Shown: piece after piece, positions 1-11,500 of the stretch
Layout: each line of letters opens with the position of its first letter
Position numbering within the stretch: position 1 is the first letter of the stretch
Assembly: GCF_000764205.1 (NCBI RefSeq)
Contig: NZ_JQDZ01000034.1
Coordinates: forward strand, 1-64,000
Source of the DNA: Thalassotalea sp. ND16A
GTDB lineage: Bacteria; Pseudomonadota; Gammaproteobacteria; Enterobacterales; Alteromonadaceae
Reading direction: 5' to 3'
DNA: 64,000 nt
Translations under genes and position numbers: made by a program
Notes under the pieces: model-generated
Seen by the model: only the letters and a program-made list of their open reading frames with translations
What the model was told of the DNA's origin: nothing
The model's database searches: none

Positions 1-987
1 TTCTTGGGTAAAAAAGTTTGAAAATGGTCGCATAGTGTTTGAAGTTTGGTTATTTCTGTTTTGTGGTGAAATTAATTTAACCAGATTTCAAACACTTACT
101 CAAATATTTGTGGGGATACTTCAGGTTTTAACCTCGCAGGCTACCTACCTGATAGGTATGCCTATTTGTCCAATCTTTATCGCTTTCATTGCTGCTACGA
201 GAGTATCCAAGTCCTGCTAATAAAGTCTAAAAAGCTATTAATTATATGAGGTTATTTAAAGTTATAGGATGAAATCGCACTTTCGTGATGATAAATGTTA
301 TAACTTAGATAATGAAAAAACATCGAGCAATGACAGCTAACAACGCCGTTGTTTTGCGCTTTGACTAACTTAGTTATTATTGTCTTTAGCACACTCTAAA
401 GTGTCGATGTTGAAGTTAGAGTTTTTAAGCGATTTCTTTACTGGTAGCAAATGAACAACCATCTTGTCGAAGGTTTTTGAAAGCTGGTTTGTATTTCAAA
501 ACTCTTTGTATTAACATGTGCTCTTTATCGATGGCACCAGGTTTTTCAACCGATAACAATTGTCTTGACAGTGTTATTCATCATAGATACATTAACTCAA
601 ACGTTTGAGATGGGGCTGCCTCTAACTGTAACTGGCAGGGGAGCCATTACCAATTATACAAGGTTATTTAATGTTATAAGGTGATGGCGCATTTTGCTGA
701 CTGTTAATGTTACAAAATTAAATAATTATAAAGCTAATGGATTAATATAAAACAGATGACAGCGTTGTCATTGTGTGTTTATATATGTTCACATACTGTT
801 GCTTTGAGTACTCTCTAATGATGCAGATGATAAAGAGATAGGCACCGGCAGAGGCCGGGAATCAGTAAACAGTAATACCAAATACTTAACGAATAATAAT
901 CACTAAACCATAACAATAATAAGAAACACTAAACTTCAACTAAACTATAACTTAAATCATAACTGTTAAATGATACTAGGCACACAG
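1..987. other. Long region upstream of acs, no convincing gene
   Basis: I see no supportable coding gene here; the one short open frame near 35-220 has no recognisable protein features. The region is AT-rich. It holds a perfect 14-bp palindrome CTCAAACGTTTGAG at 596-609. Two similar stretches, about 246-320 and 658-735, both begin AGGTTATTTAA and carry GTTATA..GATG and AATGTTA blocks, which suggests an old duplication. It probably contains the acs promoter and regulatory sites, but I cannot place -10 and -35 boxes with confidence. Confidence 0.5.
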
Positions 988-2931
988 ATGAACGAACTAC
1001 AAAAATTTTATCCGGTAACAGAGAAAGCTAAGGCGCATAGCCACTTAGATAAACCCCAATACCAAGCTCTTTATCAGCAATCTATTGAAAATCCAGATCA
1101 ATTCTGGGGCGAACAAGCGAACGAATTTATCGATTGGTATAAACCGTTTGATAACGTCAGCAAAGTTGATTTCGCTAACGCCGATATCGAATGGTTTCAA
1201 GGTGGACAACTCAATGTGAGTTACAACTGTATCGATCGTCACCTGGCTACGCGCGGTGAACAAACGGCAATTATTTTTGAAGGTGACGAGGTCACTGATG
1301 ATAAGCACATCACTTACAATGAATTGCACCAGCAAGTGTGTAAATTTGCCAATGTGTTAAAAGCTCGTGGTGTCAAAAAAGGTGATCGGGTATGTATCTA
1401 CATGCCGATGATCCCTGAAGTCGGATACGCCATGCTTGCCTGTGCTCGTATTGGCGCAGTGCACTCTGTGGTCTTCGGTGGTTTTTCATCGGAATCAATT
1501 AAGGCTCGTGTGCAAGCAGCCGATTGCCAAGTAGTGATCACCGCCGATCAAGGGGTTCGCGGTGGTAAAATTATCCCGTTAAAAGCGAACGTCGATAGTG
1601 CGGTTGCAGACTGTCCAAATGTTAACTCTGTCATTGTGGTACAACGAACCGGTGCCGACGTGCCATGGAATGAAGACATTGATGTTAACTATGAGCAGGC
1701 AATGAGTGATGCTTCGAGTGTTTGTGAACCAGAAGTGATGGATGCGGAAGACCCATTATTTATTTTATATACCTCTGGCTCTACCGGGGCACCAAAGGGC
1801 GTTTTGCATACTTGTGGTGGTTATATCCTGTATGCGGCAATGACTCACAAGTACGTTTTTGATTATCAAGATGGTGACATTTATTGGTGTACAGCCGATG
1901 CTGGTTGGATCACCGGTCACAGTTATATTTTTTATGGCCCATTAGCAAATGGCGCAACGACCTTGATGTTTGAAGGCTTACCTACTTACCCATCTGCGAG
2001 TCGTTGCTGGCAGGTGATTGAGAAACACAAGGTTAACGTATTCTATACGGCGCCTACCGCGATCAGAGCGTTAATGGCGAAAGGTGATGAATTTGTTGAA
2101 GGCTCAGATTTATCGTCACTGCGGTTATTAGGCAGTGTTGGCGAGCCAATTAACCCGGAAGCCTGGCATTGGTATTATGAAATTGTCGGTAACAGCAATT
2201 GTCCAATCGTTGATACCTGGTGGCAAACTGAAACTGGCGGTATCCTAATTACTTCATTACCAGGCTCTGCCGGGATGAAACCTGGAGCTGCCGGCTTACC
2301 ATTTTTTGGCGTACAACCGGTGGTCATTAATAAAGATGGCGAAGAGCTTGAAGGCGAAGCTCGGGGAGCGCTAGTGATGAAGGGCAGTTGGCCTGGTCAA
2401 ATGCGCACCATTTATGGCGATCATCAACGTTTCCACCAAACCTATTTTAGCCAATACTCAGGTTATTATTTTACCGGTGACGGGGTACAACGTGATGCCG
2501 ATGGTTACTATTGGATACTTGGCAGAATAGATGACGTGCTCAATGTTTCTGGCCATCGCTTAGGTACGGCGGAAATTGAAAGCTCCTTGGTGCTGCATCC
2601 GAAAGTATCAGAAGCGGCAGTGGTGGGTTACCCACACGACATAAAAGGCCAGGGCGTTTATGCCTTTGTCACCTTAATGCACGATGAAATCGAAAGTGAA
2701 GAGTTGATCACCGAGTTGAAAGCACTAGTGGCCAAAGAATTAGGCAGCTTTTCAAAACCGGATCTTATTCAGTACGCTCCAGGCTTGCCAAAAACTCGTT
2801 CCGGTAAAATTATGCGCCGCATTTTGCGTAAAATTGCTGAAAACGAATTATCCAGTTTAGGAGATACCTCAACGCTAGCAGATCCTAGTGTGGTTGAAGA
2901 TCTGATCGAAAACCGGTTAACGCACGACTAA
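988..2931 (+). CDS. acs: Acetyl-CoA synthetase (AMP-forming)
   Basis: Activates acetate to acetyl-CoA through acetyl-AMP in the cytoplasm, for acetate assimilation. The protein is about 647 aa, the normal length of Acs. It shows the adenylate-forming P-loop [12 protein letters not shown], the Acs-specific stretch [14 protein letters not shown], the WWQTETGG motif, and the C-terminal [11 protein letters not shown] and [12 protein letters not shown] regions; the Lys of SGKIMRR is the catalytic and usually acetylation-regulated residue. An in-frame ATG lies at 970, but the ATG at 988 has an AGG about 7 nt upstream and fits the family N-terminus better. The gene appears monocistronic, with a strong hairpin terminator 18 nt after the stop. 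Propionyl-CoA synthetase is the main alternative, but the motifs favour Acs. Confidence 0.93.
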   Translation: MNELQKFYPVTEKAKAHSHLDKPQYQALYQQSIENPDQFWGEQANEFIDWYKPFDNVSKVDFANADIEWFQGGQLNVSYNCIDRHLATRGEQTAIIFEGDEVTDDKHITYNELHQQVCKFANVLKARGVKKGDRVCIYMPMIPEVGYAMLACARIGAVHSVVFGGFSSESIKARVQAADCQVVITADQGVRGGKIIPLKANVDSAVADCPNVNSVIVVQRTGADVPWNEDIDVNYEQAMSDASSVCEPEVMDAEDPLFILYTSGSTGAPKGVLHTCGGYILYAAMTHKYVFDYQDGDIYWCTADAGWITGHSYIFYGPLANGATTLMFEGLPTYPSASRCWQVIEKHKVNVFYTAPTAIRALMAKGDEFVEGSDLSSLRLLGSVGEPINPEAWHWYYEIVGNSNCPIVDTWWQTETGGILITSLPGSAGMKPGAAGLPFFGVQPVVINKDGEELEGEARGALVMKGSWPGQMRTIYGDHQRFHQTYFSQYSGYYFTGDGVQRDADGYYWILGRIDDVLNVSGHRLGTAEIESSLVLHPKVSEAAVVGYPHDIKGQGVYAFVTLMHDEIESEELITELKALVAKELGSFSKPDLIQYAPGLPKTRSGKIMRRILRKIAENELSSLGDTSTLADPSVVEDLIENRLTHD

Positions 2932-2948
2932 TAGCTATCAGCTATTCA

Positions 2949-2980
2949 AAGAAAGGGACATTTTGTCCCTTTCTTATATC
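2949..2980 (+). terminator. Rho-independent terminator of acs
   Basis: A 12-bp perfect stem (2949-2960 with 2964-2975, arm AAGAAAGGGACA, 3-nt loop) sits just after acs. The T-rich right arm runs into TATAT. Confidence 0.85.
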
Positions 2981-3278
2981 TAATAGCAAAAAATTACAGC
3001 TTGTTATTAAATAGTGCTTGCCAGGTGAAACGAAAAACTGATACAACTAATCATCAGCTCGAAAAGAGCGGCGAATTTTGGCCAGAATCGATAAACCATT
3101 GTCTGGCAGATTAAATAAAAAGACAGATATGCAAAACCAAAAACTAAACTTCCGATATTATCGCTTTTCCTATCTTTATTACTAAGCCTTGCTTGGTAAC
3201 TCCTGCTATATCTAATTTATTTTAACAATTTAAACACCAATTTTAATTAACAACAAAACTTTTTATCGGAAAAAAACT
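2981..3278. other. acs-aroF intergenic region
   Basis: About 300 nt without a gene. It should contain the aroF promoter. I looked for a TyrR box (TGTAAA-N6-TTTACA type) and for a leader peptide with attenuator, and found neither. Only a small GCTC/GAGC hairpin near 3057-3070 is visible. Confidence 0.4.
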
Positions 3279-4349
3279 ATGCAAACTAGCAAACTTAACG
3301 ACGTTCATGTTAACTCGGAAGAAGTACTTATTACGCCTAATCAACTGAAGGCGAAGTTACCGTTAACCACTTCTGGCCGTGAATTTATCCTCGACTCAAG
3401 AGAAGTCATTTCCAATATTATCCATAAAAAAGATCCACGTCTGTTGGTGATTTCTGGCCCGTGTTCGGTGCACGATGTTGAAGCGGCAAAAGAATATGGT
3501 CGTAAACTAAAGGCCTTGCATGACGAGTACCAGGATACGTTATACATAGTGATGCGCGTATATTTTGAAAAACCGCGTACTACCGTCGGCTGGAAAGGCC
3601 TGATCAATGACCCACATATGGACGGCAGTTTTGACGTCACCTCAGGGCTAGAGACTGCCCGCGAATTATTGATTTACCTAACGGAATTAGGCTTACCTTT
3701 GGCAACCGAGGCGCTCGATCCAATTTCACCACAGTATTTAGCCGAGCTGTTTAGCTGGTCGGCCATTGGCGCGAGAACCACAGAGTCACAAACTCATCGA
3801 GAGATGGCCAGTGGTTTATCTATGCCTATCGGCTTTAAAAACGGCACTAACGGTTCCTTAGGTGTGGCGATTAATGCGATGGAATCGGCGGCATCGCCAC
3901 ATAGATTCATGGGCATAAATAAAGAAGGTCAGGTTGCGCTGCTTACCACTTCTGGCAATAGCGACGGTCATGTGATTTTACGAGGTGGCCAACAACCTAA
4001 CTATGATTCAGTCAATGTCGCCATTTGTGAGCAAAGCCTTAAGGATGCTAATTTAGAGCAAGCGCTAGTGATTGATTGTTCGCATGCCAATTCAAGCAAA
4101 GATCATAATCGTCAGCCATTGGTTGCTGAAAATGTGGTTAATCAAATTTGTGAAGGAAATAAATCAATCATCGGCTTAATGCTGGAAAGTCATTTGAATG
4201 CCGGCAACCAAAGTTCTAACTTGCCGAAAAGTGAATTGGCTTATGGCGTGTCGGTAACCGATGCGTGTATTGACTGGCAAGCCACTGAAATCTTGTTAGC
4301 GCAAACCAACGAGAAACTTGCCAATGTGCTGCCTAAGCGTATTGACTAA
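3279..4349 (+). CDS. aroF: 3-deoxy-7-phosphoheptulonate synthase (DAHP synthase), AroF type
   Basis: Condenses phosphoenolpyruvate and erythrose-4-phosphate, the first step of the shikimate pathway. At 356 aa it matches class I-alpha enzymes (AroF/G/H of E. coli). Diagnostic stretches are ISGPCSVHDVEAAKEYG, MRVYFEKPRTTVGWKGLINDP, AIGARTTESQTHREMASG, GFKNGTNG and DCSHANSSKDH (metal and substrate binding). It lies 48 nt upstream of tyrA, the same order as the E. coli aroF-tyrA operon, so a tyrosine-sensitive isozyme is the likely assignment; feedback specificity is inferred from context only. No TyrR box was recognised upstream, which differs from E. coli. Confidence 0.92.
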   Translation: MQTSKLNDVHVNSEEVLITPNQLKAKLPLTTSGREFILDSREVISNIIHKKDPRLLVISGPCSVHDVEAAKEYGRKLKALHDEYQDTLYIVMRVYFEKPRTTVGWKGLINDPHMDGSFDVTSGLETARELLIYLTELGLPLATEALDPISPQYLAELFSWSAIGARTTESQTHREMASGLSMPIGFKNGTNGSLGVAINAMESAASPHRFMGINKEGQVALLTTSGNSDGHVILRGGQQPNYDSVNVAICEQSLKDANLEQALVIDCSHANSSKDHNRQPLVAENVVNQICEGNKSIIGLMLESHLNAGNQSSNLPKSELAYGVSVTDACIDWQATEILLAQTNEKLANVLPKRID

Positions 4350-4397
4350 GCATTTTCAAAACCGATTAAAATAAATAAACAAATTTGATAATCACTT

Positions 4398-5525
4398 ATG
4401 ACCACCTTTGAACATAACTTGCAGCAATGCCGAGATGAGATAGATCAAATAGATCAACAGCTTGTCGAGCTCTTAAGCAAACGCCGAGAGGTGACTGCGC
4501 GAGTCGGAGAGTTGAAAAGCCAGGTTGGCATGCCAATTTTTGCACCGCAAAGAGAGCAGCAATTATTGGCAAAACTGCGCAAGCAAGCACTATCAAAACA
4601 AGTTTCGCCGCAGCTGGTTGAAGACATCTTTCGCCGCATTATGCGCGACTCCTATTCTTCTCAAGACGAGCAAGGTTACCAATGTATCAAGCCCGATGCC
4701 GGAAAAGTTGTGGTCATTGGGGGTAACGGCCAACTAGGGCAAGTGTTTGTCGATTTATTTAGCCGAACGGGTTATGACGTTGCCATTATAGAAAAAGATG
4801 ACTGGCAGCAGGCGGAGCAAACTTTTGCGCACGCAGGCTTGGTGATTGTTGCGGTGCCGATTAATCTCACCGAGTTAGTGATTGGCAAACTAGCAACTTT
4901 GCCCGATGATTGTATTTTAGCGGATATTACCAGTATTAAAGACAAACCATTGACTGCCATGTTGGCTGTGCATAAGGGACCCGTTGTTGGCTTACATCCG
5001 ATGTTTGGCCCAGATGTTACTGGCTTTATCAAGCAAACCATTATCGTTTGCCATGGCAGAGAACAACAACAATACCAGTGGTTGCTCGAGCAATTTGCCG
5101 TATGGGGTGCGTTAAACTACACCGTAAGCGCGAAAGAACATGATGATGCCATGGCAATGGTGCAAGTGATGCGTCATTTCTCGACGGTAAGTTATGGCTA
5201 TCATTTAATGCAGGAAAATGTTGAACTTGAACAGCTGCTGGCGATGAGTTCGCCGATTTACCGGTTAGAGTTGGCTATGGTAGGACGTTTGTTTGCCCAA
5301 GATCCCAACTTGTATACCGAGATCATTTTTTCAAACCCGGATAATGTGGTAATGATGAAGCGCTTTGCTAATCGCTTCCTCGAGTTATTAACTTCCGTAG
5401 AAAAGGGTGATAAGCTTGATTTTATTGACAAGTTTACTCAAGTTGCCAACTGGTTTGGTGATGATGCGCAAAATTTCTTGTTAGAATCAACTTCACTTTT
5501 GGATAAAGCCCGTGAACACAAATAA
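4398..5525 (+). CDS. tyrA: T-protein: chorismate mutase / prephenate dehydrogenase
   Basis: Bifunctional tyrosine-biosynthesis enzyme converting chorismate to prephenate and then to 4-hydroxyphenylpyruvate. Residues 1-90 form the AroQ chorismate mutase helices ([19 protein letters not shown], then [13 protein letters not shown]). The prephenate dehydrogenase domain follows, with a Rossmann GGNGQLG near residue 108 and catalytic HPMFGPDV near 200. Its 375 aa equal the gammaproteobacterial T-protein length. It sits in an operon with aroF. Its 3' end overlaps the next gene by 14 nt in another frame. Confidence 0.95.
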   Translation: MTTFEHNLQQCRDEIDQIDQQLVELLSKRREVTARVGELKSQVGMPIFAPQREQQLLAKLRKQALSKQVSPQLVEDIFRRIMRDSYSSQDEQGYQCIKPDAGKVVVIGGNGQLGQVFVDLFSRTGYDVAIIEKDDWQQAEQTFAHAGLVIVAVPINLTELVIGKLATLPDDCILADITSIKDKPLTAMLAVHKGPVVGLHPMFGPDVTGFIKQTIIVCHGREQQQYQWLLEQFAVWGALNYTVSAKEHDDAMAMVQVMRHFSTVSYGYHLMQENVELEQLLAMSSPIYRLELAMVGRLFAQDPNLYTEIIFSNPDNVVMMKRFANRFLELLTSVEKGDKLDFIDKFTQVANWFGDDAQNFLLESTSLLDKAREHK

Positions 5526-6048
5526 TGCTGATATCAACATCAGCCTGTTAAAGCATGATCAAAAAAATATTCTGTTATTGGCCGCTACGCTTTTGCTTGG
5601 ACTCGCCATCTTACTGACGATAAAACCGGTAAGCGCCAGCGGCGATGTGCACTTAGGCTTAATCAGTAAAAGCCAGCTGCTTGATAATCATGAAGATTTT
5701 GCCGAAAACTATAGTGGTTATCAAACTTCTGATGAAGAATTGGCCGCGGTTGCGGCGCTGCCGGATGATTTAATAATCAAAGTGTTTTTTGGTACCTGGT
5801 GCCATGACAGTGAGCGGGAAGTACCACGTTTGTTGCAAAGCTTTAAAAAATCCCCAGTAAGTATTGAGCTTTATGCGCTTGATACCAATAAATCTGATCC
5901 TGACGGTTTAGCAACAGCCAATAATATTAAATATACACCAACCATTATTGTCTATCAGCATGACCAAGAAGTTACGCGGATCATAGAACGACCGGAAAAC
6001 TCCCTGAGTGAGGATATCCTCAGCGCCTGGTTGCAAAATAAACAATAA
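5512..6048 (+). CDS. Membrane-anchored or secreted thioredoxin-like protein
   Basis: A 178-aa protein starting at GTG 5512 inside the end of tyrA, so probably translationally coupled. Residues 18-42 form one hydrophobic segment (signal or anchor), placing the rest in the periplasm. The thioredoxin-fold part has [14 protein letters not shown], a single-cysteine version of the usual WCxxC site, and the cis-proline segment KYTPTIIVY. With one active-site Cys it cannot form the usual intramolecular disulfide, so a classical reductase role is doubtful. Function unknown; why it follows tyrA is not clear from sequence. Confidence 0.72.
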   Translation: MNTNNADINISLLKHDQKNILLLAATLLLGLAILLTIKPVSASGDVHLGLISKSQLLDNHEDFAENYSGYQTSDEELAAVAALPDDLIIKVFFGTWCHDSEREVPRLLQSFKKSPVSIELYALDTNKSDPDGLATANNIKYTPTIIVYQHDQEVTRIIERPENSLSEDILSAWLQNKQ

Positions 6049-6050
6049 GA

Positions 6051-6072
6051 GTTCAGGTTAAATAACCTGAAC
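6051..6072. terminator. Palindromic hairpin between convergent genes
   Basis: A perfect 10-bp inverted repeat (GTTCAGGTTA / TAACCTGAAC, 2-nt spacer) lies between the stops of the thioredoxin-like gene and the facing gene. It has no strong T-tract, so it is a plausible but weak bidirectional terminator. Confidence 0.5.
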
Positions 6073-6089
6073 CCGAGGATAAACAGGAG

Positions 6090-6533
6090 TTAGTGTAGAG
6101 CTTGCAGCGTTGCTAATACTTCCAGTCTTAATGCCTTAATTGATTGGGTAATGGCATCATTTTCACTTTGTTGCTCATCCATTAATTGCCAGCTTTTAGC
6201 CCAAACCTGTTTTAATTGTGCGGCATTTTGCTGCACTTGTGGCGATACGGTTTGTGCTAAATCTTGCACATATAACACATAACTCCAGCCCTTGATCGGG
6301 TCACCTTTATCTTTATCTTCGTTATAAAAAGCGTGATCCACCAAGAGTTGCAACTCGGCCAGCGACATTAAAATTTGAAACGATGAGGTGCGTACATTGC
6401 GATTGTATTCGGTTTGCTCATTACGCCAGGTATTATAGGCCAATGAACTTATCGCAATGAAAATACTGACAATCGCAATAAGATTATTTTGCAATTGCTG
6501 TTTTAGGCTACGCTTTAAACCTGAGTTTTTCAT
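6090..6533 (-). CDS. Hypothetical protein with N-terminal membrane anchor
   Basis: Not recognised. A 147-aa protein with a basic N-terminus (KRSLKQQ), one hydrophobic segment at about residues 18-34 (LIAIVSIFIAISSLAY) and a mostly helical, Gln-rich remainder. It begins right after the upstream AsmA-like gene on the same strand (one base between them), so the two are probably co-transcribed and act at the inner membrane or in the periplasm. Confidence 0.6.
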   Translation of the reverse strand: MKNSGLKRSLKQQLQNNLIAIVSIFIAISSLAYNTWRNEQTEYNRNVRTSSFQILMSLAELQLLVDHAFYNEDKDKGDPIKGWSYVLYVQDLAQTVSPQVQQNAAQLKQVWAKSWQLMDEQQSENDAITQSIKALRLEVLATLQALH

Positions 6534-6534
6534 G

Positions 6535-7296
6535 CTATTTCGTTTTCAATTTTTCAAGAAATGCTTCTTTCTTTTCATCGAGCTTGTCATTGAACTGCTG
6601 TTTTAGCGCCTTTTTATATTGCTTCTTCGCCGCTTTTGCAATGGCTTTGAATACATTGGTTGATACTACCCCGGCCAGTTCGCTCACCGCTACTCCCTGT
6701 TCTCCGCCAATGGCGCCTAGTTCAACTTCCGGGATTTCAATATCGTAAATTTTGCCATTCACTTTGCTTAAATCTAACGTTAACGCGACGCCAGCAAGGG
6801 TTAATTTCTCAATGGCAATGCGAGTCTCTGGGATATCACTGCTTTTCTTTTGCGGTTCAGGTTTGGTTTGCTCAGCATCACCAGATCCGGTCGAAGTATT
6901 ACGTTTAATGGCGTTTAATAAATACTCAACATTGGTTTTGCCATTTTGGTCGAATTCAACAAACGCCTGCGGTTTATTTAAGGTAATCGACTCAATAACC
7001 AGTGGTGACTGACCAAATGACGAAATATCAAGGTCTAATGAAACTTCCCCTAAATAAAAGGCTTTAGGCTGGCCGAACTGACTTGGGTTTGAAAAACTAA
7101 CGCCATAAATTCCGCCAAAGCCTTCGCTTAATTGCAAATCTACGCTGTCTACTGTCACGGGTTCCCCCAGTACTTGTGAACCGTGAGTTTCTATTTGTGA
7201 ACGGATAAAACCATTCAAGTCAGCTGAGGCTAAAAACCATAACATGGCGCCAAAAAACAGCAATAAGCCAGCAGCAACAATAGCGAGTTTGTTCAT
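6535..7296 (-). CDS. AsmA/DUF748-like membrane-anchored protein
   Basis: A 253-aa protein with an N-terminal transmembrane anchor (residues 4-22) followed by alternating beta-strand segments (VTVDSVDLQLSEG, LGEVSLDLDISSF, PLVIESITLNKPQAFVEF) that resemble the start of AsmA/DUF748 family proteins, which bridge or organise the cell envelope. The C-terminal 40 residues are highly charged (KKQYKKALKQQFNDKLDEKK). It is much shorter than true AsmA, so it is a small family member or only similar in style. It forms a two-gene unit with the 147-aa protein downstream. Exact function unknown. Confidence 0.6.
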   Translation of the reverse strand: MNKLAIVAAGLLLFFGAMLWFLASADLNGFIRSQIETHGSQVLGEPVTVDSVDLQLSEGFGGIYGVSFSNPSQFGQPKAFYLGEVSLDLDISSFGQSPLVIESITLNKPQAFVEFDQNGKTNVEYLLNAIKRNTSTGSGDAEQTKPEPQKKSSDIPETRIAIEKLTLAGVALTLDLSKVNGKIYDIEIPEVELGAIGGEQGVAVSELAGVVSTNVFKAIAKAAKKQYKKALKQQFNDKLDEKKEAFLEKLKTK

Positions 7297-7469
7297 TGAG
7301 ATTCCTAAATATTTTGATAAGTTGGTTAAAAGCTAAAATGGCTATAACATTATTATAGCTGAGCTAAGTTTTTATTTAACTTATAAAAAATGTAATTCGG
7401 CGTATAATTATCGTTTCAAAAAGTTATTTACGCTATATTTGCGCAAAATTTTATCGGATATTTTTTATC

Positions 7470-8558
7470 ATGGAAAACTCAACTTCATCACGATTACCAT
7501 TATTTGCACTGGCACTGATGTTGATAGCCTTACTTGTCTATTTGAATTGGCCAGCACCACAAGAGAATGCACAACAATTTTCTCGTGTGGTGTCGGTAAA
7601 AACAGCGACCTTAACCATGGCGGAGTTCAGTGATGAATTTGAAGCGCTTGGCACGGCAAAAGCGAATGAAGAAGTTATCATTACCGCACAATATTCAGAC
7701 ATTATCGAATCGATTCATTTTGATGACGGCGACACGGTGAAAAAAGGCGATATTCTGGTTGAGTTGGCAAAGGCGGAAGAGCTGGCTAAGGTAAAAGAAT
7801 ATCAAGCTAACCTTGATGAATCGACTGCACAGCTAGATCGTTTTAAAGAACTATTGAAAAAAAATGTTGGCTCTATTGCCCAGCGTGATGAACAACGCGC
7901 GAAAGTGGAAGCGATAAGAGCGCAGTTAATAAGTGCCAAAGCCGTTTTAGCCAACTTAACCATAAGAGCACCTTTTGATGGTCAATTAGGCTTTCGCCAA
8001 GTGAGTGTTGGTGCCTTAATTGAAAATGCTGATGTGATCACCTCTTTAGACGATGTACAAACCATTAAAGTCGACTTTGCCATTCCTGAACGTTTTTTTA
8101 CCACGGTTAATGTTGGCCAGTTAATCGCGGCTACCAACGTTGCTTATCCAGGGGTAAAGTTTAACGGCAAAGTCACAGGTATCGCTTCCCGTGTAGACAC
8201 TATTACCCGCACCATTCAAATAAGAGCCGAAATACCAAACCTTAGCGCTAAACTGCGTCCGGGGATGTTAATGAGTATCATAGTGGAACGTAATGTTGAA
8301 CAAATACTGTTATTACCCGAAGGTGGGGTGATCCCTTTTGAAGACCGACATTTTGTCTTTGTGGTTGAAGGCGATACGGCTAAACGGGTCAATGTGATTG
8401 TTGGCAGACGAAAGCCAGGCATAGTTGAAATCTCTTCTGGTATCGCTGAGGGGACTCAGGTGGTGGTCGAAGGAGCGTTAAAACTTAGAGATGGCGCCAA
8501 AGTTAAGGTTAGCAATGGTACGGCGAATGGTACTGATAGCGGTATGGAAATTAAATAA
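7470..8558 (+). CDS. RND efflux periplasmic adaptor (membrane fusion protein, HlyD family)
   Basis: The periplasmic bridge of a tripartite efflux pump. An N-terminal hydrophobic anchor (residues 9-26) is followed by a lipoyl-like half motif (VIITAQYSDIIESIHFDDGD), a helical hairpin (residues 105-155), the second lipoyl half (LTIRAPFDGQLGFRQVSVG) and a beta-barrel region (IPERFFTTVNVGQ). The length of 362 aa is normal. The ATG at 7470 is used. The stop overlaps the ATG of the permease gene (TAATG), so the pair is translationally coupled. No outer-membrane channel gene is adjacent; a shared TolC-type channel is assumed. Confidence 0.9.
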   Translation: MENSTSSRLPLFALALMLIALLVYLNWPAPQENAQQFSRVVSVKTATLTMAEFSDEFEALGTAKANEEVIITAQYSDIIESIHFDDGDTVKKGDILVELAKAEELAKVKEYQANLDESTAQLDRFKELLKKNVGSIAQRDEQRAKVEAIRAQLISAKAVLANLTIRAPFDGQLGFRQVSVGALIENADVITSLDDVQTIKVDFAIPERFFTTVNVGQLIAATNVAYPGVKFNGKVTGIASRVDTITRTIQIRAEIPNLSAKLRPGMLMSIIVERNVEQILLLPEGGVIPFEDRHFVFVVEGDTAKRVNVIVGRRKPGIVEISSGIAEGTQVVVEGALKLRDGAKVKVSNGTANGTDSGMEIK

Positions 8559-11500
8559 TGATTTTATCTGACTTATCGGTTAAACGCCCGGTATTTGCCA
8601 CGGTTCTTAATTTATTAATCATCACTTTTGGTATCGTCGCTTTTTTGCTGTTGCCATTGCGTGAATACCCGGATACCGACAAACCGGTTGTCACAGTTTC
8701 CACCAAATACTCGGGGGCATCAGCCGCCATCGTTGAAACTAAAATTACGCAAATTCTGGAAGATAAAATCAGTGGCATTGCCGGCGTTAAAAACATCAAT
8801 TCGACCTCACGAGATGGTCGCTCCAGTATTCAGATAGAGTTTGAAAACGATAGAGAAATTGATGATGCGGCCAATGACGTTCGTGATAAAATTTCCTCAT
8901 CATTAAGGCGCTTACCTGAGCAAGCCGATCCCCCTGAGGTACAAAAAGCCAGTGATGATGGCGACGTTATTGCGTGGTTTACGCTAACCAGCGATGTGTT
9001 TAACACGCTTGAGTTAACCGATTATGCAAACCGCTATATTGTTGATCGTTTTGCCGTGGTCAATGGTGTCGCTGAAATTAGGGTTGGCGGTGGTCGCACG
9101 TATGCGATGAAAATTACCCTCAACCGGCAAGCGATGGCCGCTCGTGGTATTACCGTTAATGATATAGAAGATACCTTAAAAGCAGAAAACGTTGAACTGC
9201 CCGCTGGCGATATCAAATCAGTGGATCGGGTATTTAATGTCAGAGTAGCACGCAGTTATAAAACCGATGTCGATTTCGCCAACATGGTGATAACCCGTGG
9301 CGAAAATAACACCCTGGTCCGTCTAGGCGATATTGCGGAGGTTAAAATTGCCTCTGAAGATGTCGAAACCATGTTCAAAGGCAATGGCCGTAATATGGTG
9401 GGTTTGGGCATCATCAAACAATCTACGGCCAACACCATTGATGTGGTAGAGGCGGCACGAGCCGAACTGGAAGAAGTTAAACTAAATCTTCCGGCGGGGA
9501 CCACGATCACGCCGAGTTACGATTCATCCATTTTTATCAAAGAATCGATCAGCGAAGTCTATAACACCCTGGGCATCGCCATGTTGATGGTGGTTTTGGT
9601 TATCTTTGTCTTTTTAGGGAATATTCGGGCAACGTTGATCCCGGCAGTTACCGTACCAGTAGCCCTTATTGGTTCTATGATAGCGCTCAGTGCCTTGGGC
9701 TTTTCGATAAACCTGTTAACCTTGCTGGCGCTGGTGTTGGCCATTGGTCTGGTGGTCGATGATTCGATTGTGGTACTAGAGAATATTTATCGCCGTATTG
9801 AAAATGGTGAAAAACCCCTCATGGCCGCTTACCATGGTGGTCGAGAAGTGGCATTTGCGGTGGTTGCTACCACCATGGTGCTGGTTGCCGTGTTTGTGCC
9901 ATTAATTTTCTTAGCTGGTGATATCGGCCGTTTGTTTACCGAATTTGCCTTAGCAATCGCTGCCGCGGTTATTTTCTCCAGTGTTACGGCACTGTCATTA
10001 ACACCGATGATGTGTTCAAAACTGTTGAAGCACCGTCAGCGCAGCTCCTCTTTTGGCCAATTGCTTGATAAAGGTTTTGCTAAGCTGGAAGCATCCTATG
10101 CTAACTCGTTGCGTTCGGTGATCAAACAACCGTGGATGATAGTGCTGGTGATGCTACTTGCATTTGCCAGCCTTTGGACAATTTTTGATAAACTGCCGAG
10201 TGAGTATGCGCCAAAAGAAGATAGAGGTGGTGCATTTTTAATTATGAGTGGTGCTGAAGGCGCAAGCTATGCAAATAACAGTGCCAACATGAAAAAAATC
10301 GAAGAGAAACTATTACGCCATTATCACCAAGGTACGCTACAGCGGGTGATCGTACGTGTGCCGGGGTTTGGTGGTACTGGTGGCATTGCTATTATTGGCT
10401 TACCCAGTTGGCATCAACGGGAAATTTCCACATTCGATTTTATTAATGACTTTAACCGTGAGTTGGCCTCTATTACCGATGTTCGTGCATTTGCGATGAT
10501 GCGCGGCGGCATTGGTGGCAGAAGGGGCGGTGGTCGTCCTATCGGTTTTGTGTTGCAGGGTAACAGTTACGAAGAGTTAGCGCGCTGGCGGGATATTATT
10601 TTGACTCGGGCGCAAGAGAATCCCAACATCATTTCTCTTGAAACTGATTACAAAGAAACGTCACCACAATTTTTAATCAATATCGACAGAGCTCGTGCCG
10701 CTGACTTAGGTGTATCGGTAGGGGATATTGGCACCACATTAGAAACCATGTTAGGCAAACGCCGAGTGACCACCTATGTGGAACGTGGCGAAGAGTATGA
10801 TGTGATTTTAGAAGGTGATGAAAACGAATATCGCAGCCCAAGCAGTATCGATAACATCTACGTGCGCTCAAAAGCTACCGATCAGTTAGTCGCGATGTCT
10901 AATTTAATCAGCCTTGAAGAAGGGGCTCGTGCCAAAGAGTTACGTCGTTATAACCGGTTAAAAAGTATCACCATCAGCGGTAACGTCGCCGACGGTTATA
11001 CTCTTGGTGAAGCGTTGGATTATTTAAACGAAATTGTAAAGCAGGAATTACCGGTGGAGGCCGCTGTCGATTACTCGGGCCAATCACAAAAATTAAAAGA
11101 AGGCGCTAGTTCGATGTTGATGATCTTTGGTCTGGCATTATTGATCACCTACTTGGTCTTAGCGGCACAATTTGAAAGCTTTATCCATCCGTTTGTGATC
11201 ATGTTAACCGTACCGTTGGCTTTGGTTGGCGCCTTGGCCGGGTTATACGCAATGGGCATGAGTTTGAATATTTACAGCCAAATAGGCATAGTGATGCTGA
11301 TTGGCCTGGCGGCGAAAAATGGTATTTTAATCGTCGAGTTTGCCAACCAGTTGCGCGATGCCGGCGAAGAGTTTACCGATGCCATTATTAAAGGTTCGCA
11401 ACAACGATTACGGCCAATTGTGATGACCTCGTTTACTACCGTAATGAGCTCAATACCGCTAGTGATTGCGGTTGGCCCAGGGGCAGAAAGCCGCATGGTA

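Noticed and set aside
35-220. Short plus-strand open frame at the window start
   Set aside because: 61 codons without ribosome site or recognisable protein features; likely chance in AT-rich sequence.
3000-3278. TyrR box or attenuator upstream of aroF
   Set aside because: Only isolated TTACA-type half-sites were seen; no paired box or leader peptide could be drawn.
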